This document shows positions 24,499-34,198 of a stretch of 64,000 nt of DNA, piece by piece (the first letter of the stretch is position 1; the number at the start of each line of letters is the position of its first letter). The notes under the pieces were generated by a model. That model had not been told where the DNA came from, made no database searches, and saw nothing but the letters and a program-made list of their open reading frames with translations. Position numbers and translations under genes: made by a program. The DNA comes from Hominifimenecus microfluidus (GTDB lineage: Bacteria > Bacillota > Clostridia > Lachnospirales > Lachnospiraceae), in assembly GCA_020687485.1 (NCBI GenBank), contig JAJEQR010000008.1, positions 1-64,000 of the forward strand, written 5' to 3'.

Positions 24499-25554
24499 AT
24501 GGAACCGATGGTAAGCATTATTATGCCGGTGTACAAGGTAGAGGATTATGTGGCGAAGGCGATCGAGAGCGTTCAGAATCAGACTTTCCAGGACTGGGAG
24601 CTGCTGATTGTGGACGATGGTTCGCCGGATGAGAGCGGAGAGATCTGCGATCTGTATGCCTGGGAGGATTCCCGCATCCGGGTCTTCCACAAGGAGAACG
24701 GCGGAGCGCCGAGCGCCAGAAACCTGGCGATGGATCATGCGTCCGGTAAATATTATTTCTTCATGGACGCAGATGACTGGGCCGAGCCGAAGATGCTGGC
24801 CGATATGGTAGCATTAGCGGAGCGGGATCAGGCGCAGATTGTGGTGGCCGGGTTCTTTATTGATACGTACTATGCGGACGAGAAGTTTCGCCGGGATGAT
24901 TTCTTCGTGGCGGACGCAGTCTATTCGGACGCAGACAGCTTCCATAAGGACGCTTATCGCCTGTTCGATAAGAATCAGCTGTATGCGCCCTGGAATAAGC
25001 TGTGGCTGCGTTCCTATATCGAGGAGAAACATCTGCGCTTCCCGCCGACATTCTGGGATGATTTCCCATTCATCCTGTCGGTGATTCGCGATGTGGAGCG
25101 GGTGACGGTGACGTCGAAGCAGTATTACCACTTTATCCGCAAGCGCGCGGAGTCCGAGACGGCGGCATACCGCCCCGGCATGTATGAGAAGCGGGAGGAA
25201 GAGCACGGCTGGATGAAGGAACTCTACCGCCATTGGGGTGTGAACGACGAGGCTAGTCGGGAGATGGTGGCACGCCGCTATATCGAACGCTTTATTGGCT
25301 GTCTGGAAAACCTGACGAACAAGAACTGCACGCTTTCCCGCAAGGAGAAACGCCGTCAGGTGAAAGCGATGATCAGCCATAAGAATGTGCGCCGGTCGCT
25401 GCGCCTGGCGAAGCCGCATTCTTTCATGATGAAGGTGATGCTGGTACCGATCCGCATGAAGAGCGTGACGCTCACGCTTCTGGAGGCGGAAGTGATCACG
25501 GCTGTCAAGTCAAGGAACACGAAGATTTTTGCTGCGCTGAAGGCCAGTCGCTAG
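24499..25554 (+). CDS. Family 2 glycosyltransferase
   Basis: 351 residues, with GGGAGG ten bases before the ATG. The GT-A fold is clear: SIIMPVYKVEDY (5-16), VDDGSPDES near 39 and the DxD-type MDADDW near 93. The remaining 240 residues are a helical domain, with WDDFPF about where acceptor-side residues lie in this subfamily. It has no membrane segment and probably acts at the cytoplasmic face on lipid-linked oligosaccharide. It lies 21 bases after the initiating transferase. Donor and acceptor sugars are unknown. Confidence 0.9.
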   Translation: MEPMVSIIMPVYKVEDYVAKAIESVQNQTFQDWELLIVDDGSPDESGEICDLYAWEDSRIRVFHKENGGAPSARNLAMDHASGKYYFFMDADDWAEPKMLADMVALAERDQAQIVVAGFFIDTYYADEKFRRDDFFVADAVYSDADSFHKDAYRLFDKNQLYAPWNKLWLRSYIEEKHLRFPPTFWDDFPFILSVIRDVERVTVTSKQYYHFIRKRAESETAAYRPGMYEKREEEHGWMKELYRHWGVNDEASREMVARRYIERFIGCLENLTNKNCTLSRKEKRRQVKAMISHKNVRRSLRLAKPHSFMMKVMLVPIRMKSVTLTLLEAEVITAVKSRNTKIFAALKASR

Positions 25555-25595
25555 GCTGTCTGCGCGAATACGAAAAGGGAGAATCAGAAGCAGAG

Positions 25596-26717
25596 ATGGA
25601 GAAGAGACCGTTTTTCAGTGTGATCATTCCCATATATAATGCAGAGAAGACGCTGGCGGAGGCTGTACACTCGGTTCTGGCACAGACCTTTGCGGATTTT
25701 GAGATTCTTCTGGTGGATGACGCATCGACAGACGGGAGCCGCGAGGCAGCGCTGGCCATGGCACGGGAGGATTCTCGGGTACAGGTGGTGCTGCTGCAGA
25801 AGAATGCCGGAGCCGGCCGGGCGAGAAATGCCGGAATCCGGAGTGCCCGGGGCGAATATCTGATGTTCCTGGACGCGGATGACGCTTTTCTGCCGGAGCT
25901 GATGCAGCGGGTGGTGGATTCGCTGGAAGAACATCCGGCGCAGGCGGTCTGCTGGGGACTCGTGGAGGAATACCGGGAGGAGAACGGCAGGATTGCGGCA
26001 CGAAAGGAGGTTCTCTGCGAGAATCGCGTGCTGGATGGCCGGGAGGAGCTGCGGCCGCTGGTGATGGAGCTGGAACGGAAGGGACTGTACGGCTATCTCT
26101 GGAATAAGGCCTACCGGGCGGATTACTGCCGGGAGATCAACGTGTGGATTCCGTCGCAGTCATTTAATGAGGACGAGATGTTCAACATCGCGTTCTTTAT
26201 GGATGCGGATTCGCTGAACCTTCTGGCGTTCGCAGGAACCCGGTACCGGAAGTTCTGCCGGAGCGAGGGCAGGAAGAGTAAGGTACAGACGCTGACGCAC
26301 CGGTATCTGCCGGATTATTATCCGATTGCCATGGGGCGTGTGCAGGCGCTGCTGGCGCAGCAGGAAGCCTGGGGGCGGGATACGCCGAAGATCCGCGAGG
26401 AGCTGGCGGAGATCTATCTGCGCTATCTGACGTCCGCGCTGGAGCGCAACTGCGACCGCAGGCAGCGGATGAATCTGTGGAAACGCCGCCGCTTTGTGAA
26501 GATGGTGTGGAAGTCGAAGCTCTGGCGGGAACTAATCCCCTATGCGCATCCGGCGCATCCGGTGTATCGTATGATCCTGACCGGCAGCCGGTATCACATG
26601 ATCTGGCCTTCTCTGACCGTGGGACGTGCAGTTCATGTGGTGAAGAAGTACCGACCGGATGATTTTCTGCGTGAGGCGGCTGTGCCGGATACCGGAAAGG
26701 CAGGGCAGAAGCGATGA
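25596..26717 (+). CDS. Family 2 glycosyltransferase
   Basis: 373 residues. FSVIIPIYNAEKT (6-18), VDDASTDGS near 40 and LDADDAFL near 93 define the GT-A domain; the base DDAS replaces the usual DDGS. The helical C-terminal half contains a FNEDEMFN segment (about 189-196) in place of the DxxF motif of its neighbours, and ends in a basic stretch. The stop overlaps the next start (ATGA), so the pair is translationally coupled. It is rich in G+C and arginine. Confidence 0.9.
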   Translation: MEKRPFFSVIIPIYNAEKTLAEAVHSVLAQTFADFEILLVDDASTDGSREAALAMAREDSRVQVVLLQKNAGAGRARNAGIRSARGEYLMFLDADDAFLPELMQRVVDSLEEHPAQAVCWGLVEEYREENGRIAARKEVLCENRVLDGREELRPLVMELERKGLYGYLWNKAYRADYCREINVWIPSQSFNEDEMFNIAFFMDADSLNLLAFAGTRYRKFCRSEGRKSKVQTLTHRYLPDYYPIAMGRVQALLAQQEAWGRDTPKIREELAEIYLRYLTSALERNCDRRQRMNLWKRRRFVKMVWKSKLWRELIPYAHPAHPVYRMILTGSRYHMIWPSLTVGRAVHVVKKYRPDDFLREAAVPDTGKAGQKR

Positions 26718-27940
26718 AGCAGAAGATTCTTTTTGTCTGTAATAATCTGAATCATGGAGGAATTCCGCGGGCGCTGGTGAATCTTCTGCAGGAGATCGCC
26801 GGAAGCTGCGAGATCGACCTCCTTTTGTTTTATCCTTCCGGCAGCTACCTGACGCAGATGCCGGAATCCGTCCGGATTCTGCACGGAGAGGGTCTTCTGC
26901 CGCTGCTGGGGATTCCGCAGGATGATCTGCAGAGAAAGTCGAGGCCGCAGGCGCTGCTGCGGGCCATTTTGGTGGCCATGAGCCGCCTGTTTGGGAATTC
27001 TTTGGCCCGGAGGATTGTATATGCTTCTGTGCCGGAGCTGTCCGGATATGATGCGGCAGTCTCCTTTGCGCAGGATAATTCGGATCATGCGTTCGCCGTC
27101 GGCTGCAATGATTATGTGCTGCGGAAAGTGAAGGCGGCGAGAAAGATTGCGTTCGTACACTGTGATTTCGAGCATTACGGCGGCAATACGCCGGGTGTGC
27201 GGGAGAGCTATCGTCAGTTCGATCGGATCGCCTGCGTATCGGAGGGATGCCGGGAGGCGTTTCTGCGTGTCCTGCCGGAGCTTGCGGATCGGACGCTGGT
27301 AGTGGAGAACTGCACAGATTATGAGGCAGTGCGCGCAATGGCGGATGCAGCAGACGAGAGCGGGATGGATAAAGGTGCGGGGAACCGGCTGCCTGAGAAT
27401 ATAGAATCACAGTTGGATGCGGCAAGGCGCTTTCGGATGGTTACTGTGGCGCGCATGAACCCGGAGAAGGGCTGTTTGCGGGCACTGCCGGAGGTCGCGG
27501 CGCTGATGGAGGAGTATCCGGCTCTTACCTGGGAGCTGATCGGCGACGGGCCGGATCGGGCTACGATGGAGGCAGCAGTGCAGACTGCCGGGCTTTCAGA
27601 ACGAATTCGGTTCTATGGGATGAAGGATAATCCGTACCCGTATGTGAAGCGGGCAGGGCTTTTCTTTCTTCCTTCCATTCATGAGGCTGCGCCGATGGTC
27701 TTTGAGGAGGCGAGAGCCCTTGGTGTGCCGGTGCTTACCACCCGCACGCTGTCCGCGCAGCATATGGTGGCGGACCGGAAGAGCGGCTGGGTCTGTGAGA
27801 ATTCGGCGAAGGGAATCCACGACGGGCTACGGTTCGTGCTGGAGCATCCGGAGGCGTGGCTGCAGATGCGGGATAGTCTGCCGGAGCGCCCCTTCGACAA
27901 TACGGTTTCGCACCGGGAATGGGAGGAGCTGATCGGATGA
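26714..27940 (+). CDS. Family 4 glycosyltransferase (GT-B)
   Basis: 408 residues. The N-terminal Rossmann domain begins FVCNNLNHGGIPRALVNLL, a glycine-rich acceptor-side loop. The C-terminal domain has TVARMNPEKG, ELIGDGPDR and the E-x7-E motif in HEAAPMVFEEARALGVPVL, which binds the nucleotide sugar. This is a retaining GT-B enzyme working in the cytoplasm. It overlaps the genes on both sides by four bases. An insertion rich in Asp and Ala near residues 210-235 separates the two domains. Confidence 0.9.
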   Translation: MKQKILFVCNNLNHGGIPRALVNLLQEIAGSCEIDLLLFYPSGSYLTQMPESVRILHGEGLLPLLGIPQDDLQRKSRPQALLRAILVAMSRLFGNSLARRIVYASVPELSGYDAAVSFAQDNSDHAFAVGCNDYVLRKVKAARKIAFVHCDFEHYGGNTPGVRESYRQFDRIACVSEGCREAFLRVLPELADRTLVVENCTDYEAVRAMADAADESGMDKGAGNRLPENIESQLDAARRFRMVTVARMNPEKGCLRALPEVAALMEEYPALTWELIGDGPDRATMEAAVQTAGLSERIRFYGMKDNPYPYVKRAGLFFLPSIHEAAPMVFEEARALGVPVLTTRTLSAQHMVADRKSGWVCENSAKGIHDGLRFVLEHPEAWLQMRDSLPERPFDNTVSHREWEELIG

Positions 27941-28923
27941 AGCTGAGCGTAATTGTGACGATCTATAACCGGGAAGCCGTCCTGAGGCGCTGTGTGGACA
28001 GTATTCTGGCGCAGAATATGACGGATTATGAAGTGATTCTGGTGGATGACGGTTCCCGGGATGGCAGCCGACGGATCATGGAGACATATGAACGCAGCCA
28101 TCCGGAGCGGATTCGCTGCCTGTATCGGGAGAACGGCGGAGTGGCTCGTGCAAGAAATGCAGGGCTTGCCGCCGCCTGCGGGGAATATATCACGTATGTG
28201 GACAGTGATGACTGGCTCCCGGAGAATGTCCTGGGGCAGCTGGAACGAAAAGCGGAACAGACGCAGGCGGATATTCTGCTTTATGACGCGTGGGAGTGTA
28301 TGCCTGACGGAAGCCGGAGGCTGTTCCCGCCATTTTACGATACGATGAGAGATACGCCGGAGGGCAGTTTGCCGCCGAGTTCGTATATCCTGGCGCGTCC
28401 CTGTCCATGGAACCAGTGGACGAGGCGGAGACTGTTTGCGGAGGTGTTCGGAGAAGAGCCTGCTTTCCCGGAGGGGAGGATTTACGAGGATCTTGGGACG
28501 ATGCCGTGCCTGGCGAATGCGGCAGAGCGGATCTTCTATGTGAAGATTCCAACGTATTGCTATTATCAGTCGGAGAACTCTATTATGCGGCAGACAGAAT
28601 ACCGGGAGGCATTTGATGATATTTTCCCGATGGTGATGCGGCTGAGAGAATATCTGGATCTTGGGAGTTCATACCGCCGGGAGGTGCAGTATCTTTTCTG
28701 GGAGCACCTGTTGATCTCCGCTGGTCGGCGCTATATGGACTGCGGCCGGCTGGATATGGCTGCGGAGGTTGCGGATTTTATGCGGCTGAACTATCCGGGC
28801 TGGGAGAATAATGCCTACCTGAAGCGGGAGCTGTTCGCAAAGAAGCTTCTGGGGCGGCTGATTCAGGCCAAAATGTGGAAGACGATACAGTTTTTGACGA
28901 AACGAAAAAGAACTCGCAATTAA
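27937..28923 (+). CDS. Family 2 glycosyltransferase
   Basis: About 328 residues from the ATG at 27937, which overlaps the stop of the preceding gene (ATGA); an earlier in-frame start inside that gene is less likely. KLSVIVTIYNREAVL, VDDGSRDGS and YVDSDDW mark the GT-A domain. A YEDLGTMP stretch near 190 and a YYQSENSIMRQ segment are shared with the GT2 protein at 33193, so the two are paralogues. The gene ends about 65 bases before the next, with a possible internal promoter in between. Confidence 0.9.
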   Translation: MKLSVIVTIYNREAVLRRCVDSILAQNMTDYEVILVDDGSRDGSRRIMETYERSHPERIRCLYRENGGVARARNAGLAAACGEYITYVDSDDWLPENVLGQLERKAEQTQADILLYDAWECMPDGSRRLFPPFYDTMRDTPEGSLPPSSYILARPCPWNQWTRRRLFAEVFGEEPAFPEGRIYEDLGTMPCLANAAERIFYVKIPTYCYYQSENSIMRQTEYREAFDDIFPMVMRLREYLDLGSSYRREVQYLFWEHLLISAGRRYMDCGRLDMAAEVADFMRLNYPGWENNAYLKRELFAKKLLGRLIQAKMWKTIQFLTKRKRTRN

Positions 28924-28928
28924 TACGC

Positions 28929-28942
28929 TTATATGGTACAAT
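28929..28942 (+). promoter_or_regulatory. Possible internal promoter (extended -10)
   Basis: TGGTACAAT (28934-28942) makes an extended -10; no clear -35 lies at the right distance. It sits in one of the few gaps of the operon and could boost the downstream genes. Confidence 0.35.
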
Positions 28943-28989
28943 TAATTTATATAACGTTTCAGACTTGTAGATAAAGGAGCAGAAATACA

Positions 28990-30057
28990 GTGAAACTGAT
29001 TATTCAGATCCCCTGCTATAACGAAGCAGAAACACTGACGGTAGCGTTGAACGACCTGCCGAAGCATATTGATGGAATCGATGAGATCGAGTATCTCATC
29101 ATTAACGATGGCAGTAAGGACGATACTGTGAAGGTAGCCCGTGAGTGGGGCGTGAACTATATCGTGAACTTCCGCCGCAACAAGGGTCTGGCCAAGGGCT
29201 TTATGGCTGGTCTGGACGCCTGCTTGCGCAAGGGCGCGGATATCATCGTGAATACGGATGCGGACAATCAGTACTGCGGCGCGGATATCGAGGCGCTGGT
29301 ACGGCCGATTCTGAACGGAGATGCCTGTATGGTTATCGGTGCGCGTCCGATCGACGAAACAGAGCATTTCTCACCGATCAAGAAGAAACTGCAGCACTTC
29401 GGCAGTTGGGTGGTGCGCAAGGCTTCGAAGACGGATATTCCGGATGCGCCGAGCGGTTTCCGTGCCTACAGCCGTGACGCTGCTATGCGCATGAATGTTG
29501 TGAACGAATATACCTATACGCTGGAGACAATCGTACAGGCTGGCCGCGATAAGATGAGCGTGATCTCTGTTCCGATCCGGACGAACGCGGAGCTGCGCCC
29601 GTCCCGTCTGTTCAGCAGCATGATGGGATATGTGAAGCGCTCCATGCTGACGATTCTGCGGGCATTCCTGATGTATCGTCCGCTGGCTTGCTTTACTTGC
29701 ATTAGCGCGGTGCTCTTCGGAATCGGCGTGATTCTGGGCATCCGCTTTCTGGTATTTGCCTTCAGCGGGGATGGCGGCGGTCATGTGCAGTCGCTGATTC
29801 TGGCCAGCACGCTGATGCTGTCCGGTGTGTCCACATTTATCGTGGGTCTGCAAGCAGACATCATTGCGGCGAACCGCAAGCTGTTGGAGGACATCCAGTA
29901 CCGCGTAAGACGCATGGATTATGAGCTGACGCACTCCGAGAAGGACATTATCGAGGAGAATGAGATCGAGACTGTCCAGAAGAAAGAGCAGAAGAAGGCT
30001 CAGAAGCCGGACGGGAACGGAGCAGCAGAGATGAATATGAAAAATAAAAGAGGATAA
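28990..30057 (+). CDS. Family 2 glycosyltransferase with C-terminal membrane helices
   Basis: 355 residues from a GTG with AAGGAG ten bases upstream. IIQIPCYNEAETL, IINDGSKDDT and NTDADNQY show the GT-A domain of the dolichol-phosphate mannose synthase/GtrB type. Two membrane helices lie at about 235-260 and 270-290. The end is a charged, lysine- and glutamate-rich coiled-coil-like tail of about 60 residues, which is longer than usual. It likely makes a polyprenyl-phosphate sugar for the GT-C enzymes encoded further along. Confidence 0.88.
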   Translation: MKLIIQIPCYNEAETLTVALNDLPKHIDGIDEIEYLIINDGSKDDTVKVAREWGVNYIVNFRRNKGLAKGFMAGLDACLRKGADIIVNTDADNQYCGADIEALVRPILNGDACMVIGARPIDETEHFSPIKKKLQHFGSWVVRKASKTDIPDAPSGFRAYSRDAAMRMNVVNEYTYTLETIVQAGRDKMSVISVPIRTNAELRPSRLFSSMMGYVKRSMLTILRAFLMYRPLACFTCISAVLFGIGVILGIRFLVFAFSGDGGGHVQSLILASTLMLSGVSTFIVGLQADIIAANRKLLEDIQYRVRRMDYELTHSEKDIIEENEIETVQKKEQKKAQKPDGNGAAEMNMKNKRG

Positions 30058-30060
30058 AGC

Positions 30061-31197
30061 GTGGATAAAGGACGAAAGAAGATTGTAATGATCGGTCCGG
30101 TATATCCATACAAAGGAGGAATTGCGCACTATACGAGTTTGATGTATCGTGCGCTTTCCTGTAAGTATGATGTACGGATGATCTCCTACAGTATGCAGTA
30201 CCCAAAGATCCTTTTTAAGAAGGAGCAGAGGGATTATGATAATAAGACATTTCAGATCCCGGATACGAAATACTGGATCAATACGGCGAATCCGTTCAAT
30301 ATTCTGTCAGTGGCCAGGAAGATCCGGAAGATGAAGCCGGATCTTGTGATTTTTCAGTGGTGGCACCCGTATTTCGCGCCCTGCTACTGGATCATGGAGA
30401 AAGTGCTGGCGCACACGAAGAAGCTCTTCGTATGCCACAATGTTTTTCCGCATGAGCGGTTCCCGATGGATCGCCGTTTGGCTTCCATGGTATTGAAGAA
30501 TGGGAACTGCTTTATTGTGCAGTCGAAGCAGGACGAGGCGGATCTGCTGACGATTCGCAGGGATGCGCCTCATGCGCGCACCGTACACCCGACGTATAAC
30601 GCCTTCCGCCTGGAAGGCATCAGCCGCGCGACAGCGAGAGAGCGGCTTGGTATTGGCGCAAAGGAGAAAGTCCTGCTGTTCTTCGGCTTCGTGCGAGAAT
30701 ATAAGGGCTTAAAGCACATGATTCACGCGCTGCCGGAGATCGTATCGGCGCAGCCGGATGTGAAGCTCTATATTGTCGGTGATTTTGACGGCGACAAGGA
30801 GCACTATCTGGAGATGATCCGCGAGGAGGGCATGGAATCCCATGTGGTGATTCAGGACGGCTATATTCCGGATCGCGAGGTGGAGAAATACTTTGCCGCG
30901 TCGGATCTTGTGGTGCTGCCGTACGAATCGGCGACGCAGAGCGGCATCGTTCAGATTGCCTATGGCTTCGAGCTGCCGGTGGTGGCAACGGCTGTAGGCG
31001 GTCTTCCTGAGGTGGTTCTGGATGGTGTGACCGGTTATGTGGTTCCGCCGCAGGATGATTCAGCGCTGACGAAAGCTGTGATCCGCTTTTTTGCCGAGGA
31101 CCGTGCGGAGGAGTTCCATGAGAATGTGATCCGCGAGGCGGATCGCTATTCCTGGGAGCACATGGTGGAGGTGATCGAGGGTTTATGGCAGAAATAA
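30061..31197 (+). CDS. Family 4 glycosyltransferase (GT-B)
   Basis: 378 residues from a GTG. IGPVYPYKGGIAHYTSLM at the start is the acceptor-side loop of GT4 enzymes; FQWWHPYFAP and VCHNVFPHE follow. The donor half has FFGFVREYKGLKHMIHAL and LPYESATQSGIVQIAYGFEL with the E-x7-type motif varied (Ser-Gly-Ile-Val in place of Gly-Glu). Cytoplasmic, retaining. It overlaps the next gene by 13 bases. Confidence 0.88.
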   Translation: MDKGRKKIVMIGPVYPYKGGIAHYTSLMYRALSCKYDVRMISYSMQYPKILFKKEQRDYDNKTFQIPDTKYWINTANPFNILSVARKIRKMKPDLVIFQWWHPYFAPCYWIMEKVLAHTKKLFVCHNVFPHERFPMDRRLASMVLKNGNCFIVQSKQDEADLLTIRRDAPHARTVHPTYNAFRLEGISRATARERLGIGAKEKVLLFFGFVREYKGLKHMIHALPEIVSAQPDVKLYIVGDFDGDKEHYLEMIREEGMESHVVIQDGYIPDREVEKYFAASDLVVLPYESATQSGIVQIAYGFELPVVATAVGGLPEVVLDGVTGYVVPPQDDSALTKAVIRFFAEDRAEEFHENVIREADRYSWEHMVEVIEGLWQK

Positions 31198-32177
31198 ATC
31201 AGGCAGAGCCGCTGATTTCGGTCATTGTCCCTGTCTATAATGTGGAGAACTATCTGGATAAGAGTATAGGGAGCATTCTCGCGCAGACCTATCAAAATCT
31301 GGAATTGATCCTGGTGGATGACGGAAGTAAGGATGCAAGCGGTGCCATGTGTGACGCCTGGCGGGCGAAGGATGCGCGTATCCGTGTGATTCACCAGACG
31401 AACGGTGGTCAGGCACTGGCGAGAAACCATGGGATTGACGAGGCTGCAGGGGCATATCTTGCCTTTATTGACAGCGACGACTGGATAGCGCCGGATTATC
31501 TGGAGACTCTGTATCGCCTGCTGCGGGAGCATCGGGCGGAGATCAGTATCTGCGATAAGCAGATGATATATGAGAGCGGCGGGCAGGCGAAATCGTCCGA
31601 AGAGGAAGATCAAATCTGGGAATATACGAACCGGGAGGCTCTGAAGGCTCTGTTCTACCAGCGGGAGATTGATAATTCGCCTTGGGGGAAGCTGTACCTG
31701 GCTTCTCTTTTCAATGGTGTGCGTTTCCCGGAAGGGAAGATTTATGAGGATCTGGGGACAATTTACCGGTTGCTGTACCAGTGCGATCGTGTAGTGCGTA
31801 CTTCCCGGAAGCTGTATTACTATCTTCAGCGGGAGGGCAGCACGATGTACCGGACCTTTGGCCGCAGCAAGATGGACCGGATCGAGATGTCGCAGAATAT
31901 CCTGGATTTTATCGGGGAGAACTGCCCGGATCTTCTGCGGGCGGCGCAGTGCCGGTACTTTATCTCTGTCGTGCAGGTTCTGCGGGAGCTTCCGGTCTCT
32001 GATCCGGAGTATGCGGAGGAGAACCGGTTGGTCCGGCAGAAGCTGAGGGAGTACCGCCGGGGTGTATTTACGGATCATGAGGCGAAGAAGATTACACGTC
32101 TGATTGCGCTGGCGGCTTATATTCCGGCCGGATGGCTGCAGAAGCTGGGCGCGGTATACAAGAAATTTTATGATTAA
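31185..32177 (+). CDS. Family 2 glycosyltransferase
   Basis: 330 residues. ISVIVPVYNVENYL, LVDDGSKDAS and FIDSDDWIAPDYL define the GT-A domain, followed by YEDLGTIYRL near 189 and a helical C-terminal half. The start lies inside the preceding gene, 13 bases before its stop, so translation is coupled. It is close in type to the enzymes at 27937 and 33193 but clearly a separate lineage. Confidence 0.9.
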   Translation: MAEINQAEPLISVIVPVYNVENYLDKSIGSILAQTYQNLELILVDDGSKDASGAMCDAWRAKDARIRVIHQTNGGQALARNHGIDEAAGAYLAFIDSDDWIAPDYLETLYRLLREHRAEISICDKQMIYESGGQAKSSEEEDQIWEYTNREALKALFYQREIDNSPWGKLYLASLFNGVRFPEGKIYEDLGTIYRLLYQCDRVVRTSRKLYYYLQREGSTMYRTFGRSKMDRIEMSQNILDFIGENCPDLLRAAQCRYFISVVQVLRELPVSDPEYAEENRLVRQKLREYRRGVFTDHEAKKITRLIALAAYIPAGWLQKLGAVYKKFYD

Positions 32178-32191
32178 GCCTGGAGGATGGC

Positions 32192-33196
32192 ATGCAGGAG
32201 ATTGATTTTGTAGTATTGTGGGTAGACGGGAATGATCCCGCATGGCAGGCGGATAAGGCGAGATTCTCTGCCACAAAGGATACGGATGTCCGTCCGAACC
32301 GCTATCGGGACTGGGATAATCTGCAATACTGGTTTCGTGGCGTGGAGAAATTCGCACCCTGGGTGAGGAAGATTCATTTTGTTACCTGGGGGCATCTGCC
32401 GTCGTGGCTGGATGTGTCGAACCCGAAGCTTCATGTCGTGAATCACCGGGACTTTATTCCGAATGAATGTCTTCCCACATTTAATACAAACCCCATTGAA
32501 CTGAATATTCACAGGATTCCCGGACTGAGCGAGGGCTTCGTCTATTTTAATGACGATATGTTTCTGACGGCTCCGGTATCGCCGGAGGACTTTGTGCAGG
32601 ACGGCAAGCCGGTGGAACGCCTTCTTTTCGATGCGATTGCGCCCGGCAACGAGACGCTGAATGCAATCCTCTACAACAATATGAAGTGCATCAATCACTA
32701 TTTTTCGAAGGAAGATCTGAAGAAGAATCACAGGAAGGAGCTCTTCTCGCTGCGTTACGGGAAGGGACTGATTTTTAACCTGCTTCTTTATCCCTGGAAG
32801 CGTCATACCGGATTCCATAGCGAGCATCTGCCGCTGTACTTTACGAAGAGCACGTATGAGGAAGTCTGGGAGAGGGAGGAAGGACTTCTCTACGAGACAA
32901 CGACGCATAAGTTCCGCAGCGAGTCTGATGTCAGCGCGTGGCTGATGCGTTACTGGTCGCTGGCGCAGGGGAATATCGTACCGGCATCCGCCGGAAGAGG
33001 CCGATATATCTCCGCGACAGAAGCACCGATCGAGACTGTGACAGGAATGATTCAGAGCGGAAAGTACAAGATGATCTGCTGCAATGATACCTGTGATTGT
33101 CCGGATTTTGAAGAACGGAAGCAGAAAGTACTGCAGGCGTTCGATTACCTGCTCCCGGAGCGCAGTTCCTATGAACTTCCGGAGGGCGGCCAATGA
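32192..33196 (+). CDS. Stealth-family polysaccharide phosphotransferase
   Basis: 334 residues, with TGGAGG before the ATG. The conserved Stealth regions are all visible: CR1 DFVVLWVDGNDP (5-16), CR2 YRDWDNLQYWFRGVEKFAPW with HFVTWGHLPSWL, CR3 HRIPGLSEGFVYFNDDMFL and a closing NDT (CNDTCD). These proteins transfer sugar-1-phosphate to build phosphodiester-linked glycans, as in some capsules and in relation to GlcNAc-1-phosphotransferase of animals. The product here should therefore contain phosphate links. The stop overlaps the next start (ATGA). Confidence 0.93.
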   Translation: MQEIDFVVLWVDGNDPAWQADKARFSATKDTDVRPNRYRDWDNLQYWFRGVEKFAPWVRKIHFVTWGHLPSWLDVSNPKLHVVNHRDFIPNECLPTFNTNPIELNIHRIPGLSEGFVYFNDDMFLTAPVSPEDFVQDGKPVERLLFDAIAPGNETLNAILYNNMKCINHYFSKEDLKKNHRKELFSLRYGKGLIFNLLLYPWKRHTGFHSEHLPLYFTKSTYEEVWEREEGLLYETTTHKFRSESDVSAWLMRYWSLAQGNIVPASAGRGRYISATEAPIETVTGMIQSGKYKMICCNDTCDCPDFEERKQKVLQAFDYLLPERSSYELPEGGQ

Positions 33197-34167
33197 AATT
33201 AAGTGTGATTGTTACGGTATATAACCGGGAGAAATATCTGGCTCGATGCCTGGACAGTATTCTGTACCAGGATTTGGATGAATATGAGATTATCGTGATC
33301 GACGACGGCTCTTCCGATGGAAGCTGGCCGATGATTGAGAATTACCGGGAACGTTACCCGGAGAAGATCCAGGCGTTTCATCAGGCGAACGCGGGCGTCT
33401 CGCGGGCGAGAAACGCGGGGCTTTCCCGTGCGCAGGGAGAGTATATTGCGTTTGTGGACAGCGATGACTGGCTGAAGGAGAACTGCTTCGGTACGATTTA
33501 TCGAGAGGCGAAGAGCCATGCGTGCGATATTCTTCTCTTTGACGAGGAGAATGTTTATGCAGATGGAACAAAGAAAAGAATCCGCGCCTTCTACCCGTGC
33601 GAGGAAGGAACGACGACGGGAGAGATAGCGATTTCCCAATATGTGATCGCGAGACCGGGACCGGTAAATAAATGGATTCGGCGTGAAGCCTACTGCAGAT
33701 TAGAGAAGTTGTTCTCTGAGGGCAGAATTTATGAGGATCTGGCATTATACCCCAGGCTGGGAAATGTCGCATCGGAAGTATATTATATTGCCCACCCATA
33801 TTATCAATGTTATCAGTCCGAGAATTCCATTATGAGAATTCCGAAGTTTCAGGAAAAGACACTGGATATCTTTCCAGCAGTATATGAGCTGAAAGAAGCG
33901 CTGGAGAAAAATTTCCCGAAAGAGATCGAGTATATCTGGTGGCGTCATCTGCTGCTTTTGGGAAGCAAGAGATTTTTGAATCTGGATCGAAAAGATCTTT
34001 CTGACCGGGCGGCGGATGAGATGCGGAAGAATTATCCGGACTGGAAGCAGAATCCCTATGTGCAGAAGGAATCGCAGAGCGATCTTCTGCTGACGGAACT
34101 TTTGTACCGGAAGAAGTACGGCCGGATTCGTCTGCTGGCAGGACTACGGAAACTGGTAAAGAAATAG
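33193..34167 (+). CDS. Family 2 glycosyltransferase
   Basis: 324 residues. KLSVIVTVYNREKYL, IDDGSSDGS and FVDSDDWLKEN give the GT-A domain. YEDLALYP and YQCYQSENSIMRIP match the paralogue at 27937, which has the same length and ends similarly. It overlaps the Stealth gene by four bases, so the two products probably act in adjacent steps. Confidence 0.9.
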   Translation: MKLSVIVTVYNREKYLARCLDSILYQDLDEYEIIVIDDGSSDGSWPMIENYRERYPEKIQAFHQANAGVSRARNAGLSRAQGEYIAFVDSDDWLKENCFGTIYREAKSHACDILLFDEENVYADGTKKRIRAFYPCEEGTTTGEIAISQYVIARPGPVNKWIRREAYCRLEKLFSEGRIYEDLALYPRLGNVASEVYYIAHPYYQCYQSENSIMRIPKFQEKTLDIFPAVYELKEALEKNFPKEIEYIWWRHLLLLGSKRFLNLDRKDLSDRAADEMRKNYPDWKQNPYVQKESQSDLLLTELLYRKKYGRIRLLAGLRKLVKK

Positions 34168-34198
34168 AACAAGACGATAAATAAAGATAGAAATCGAA

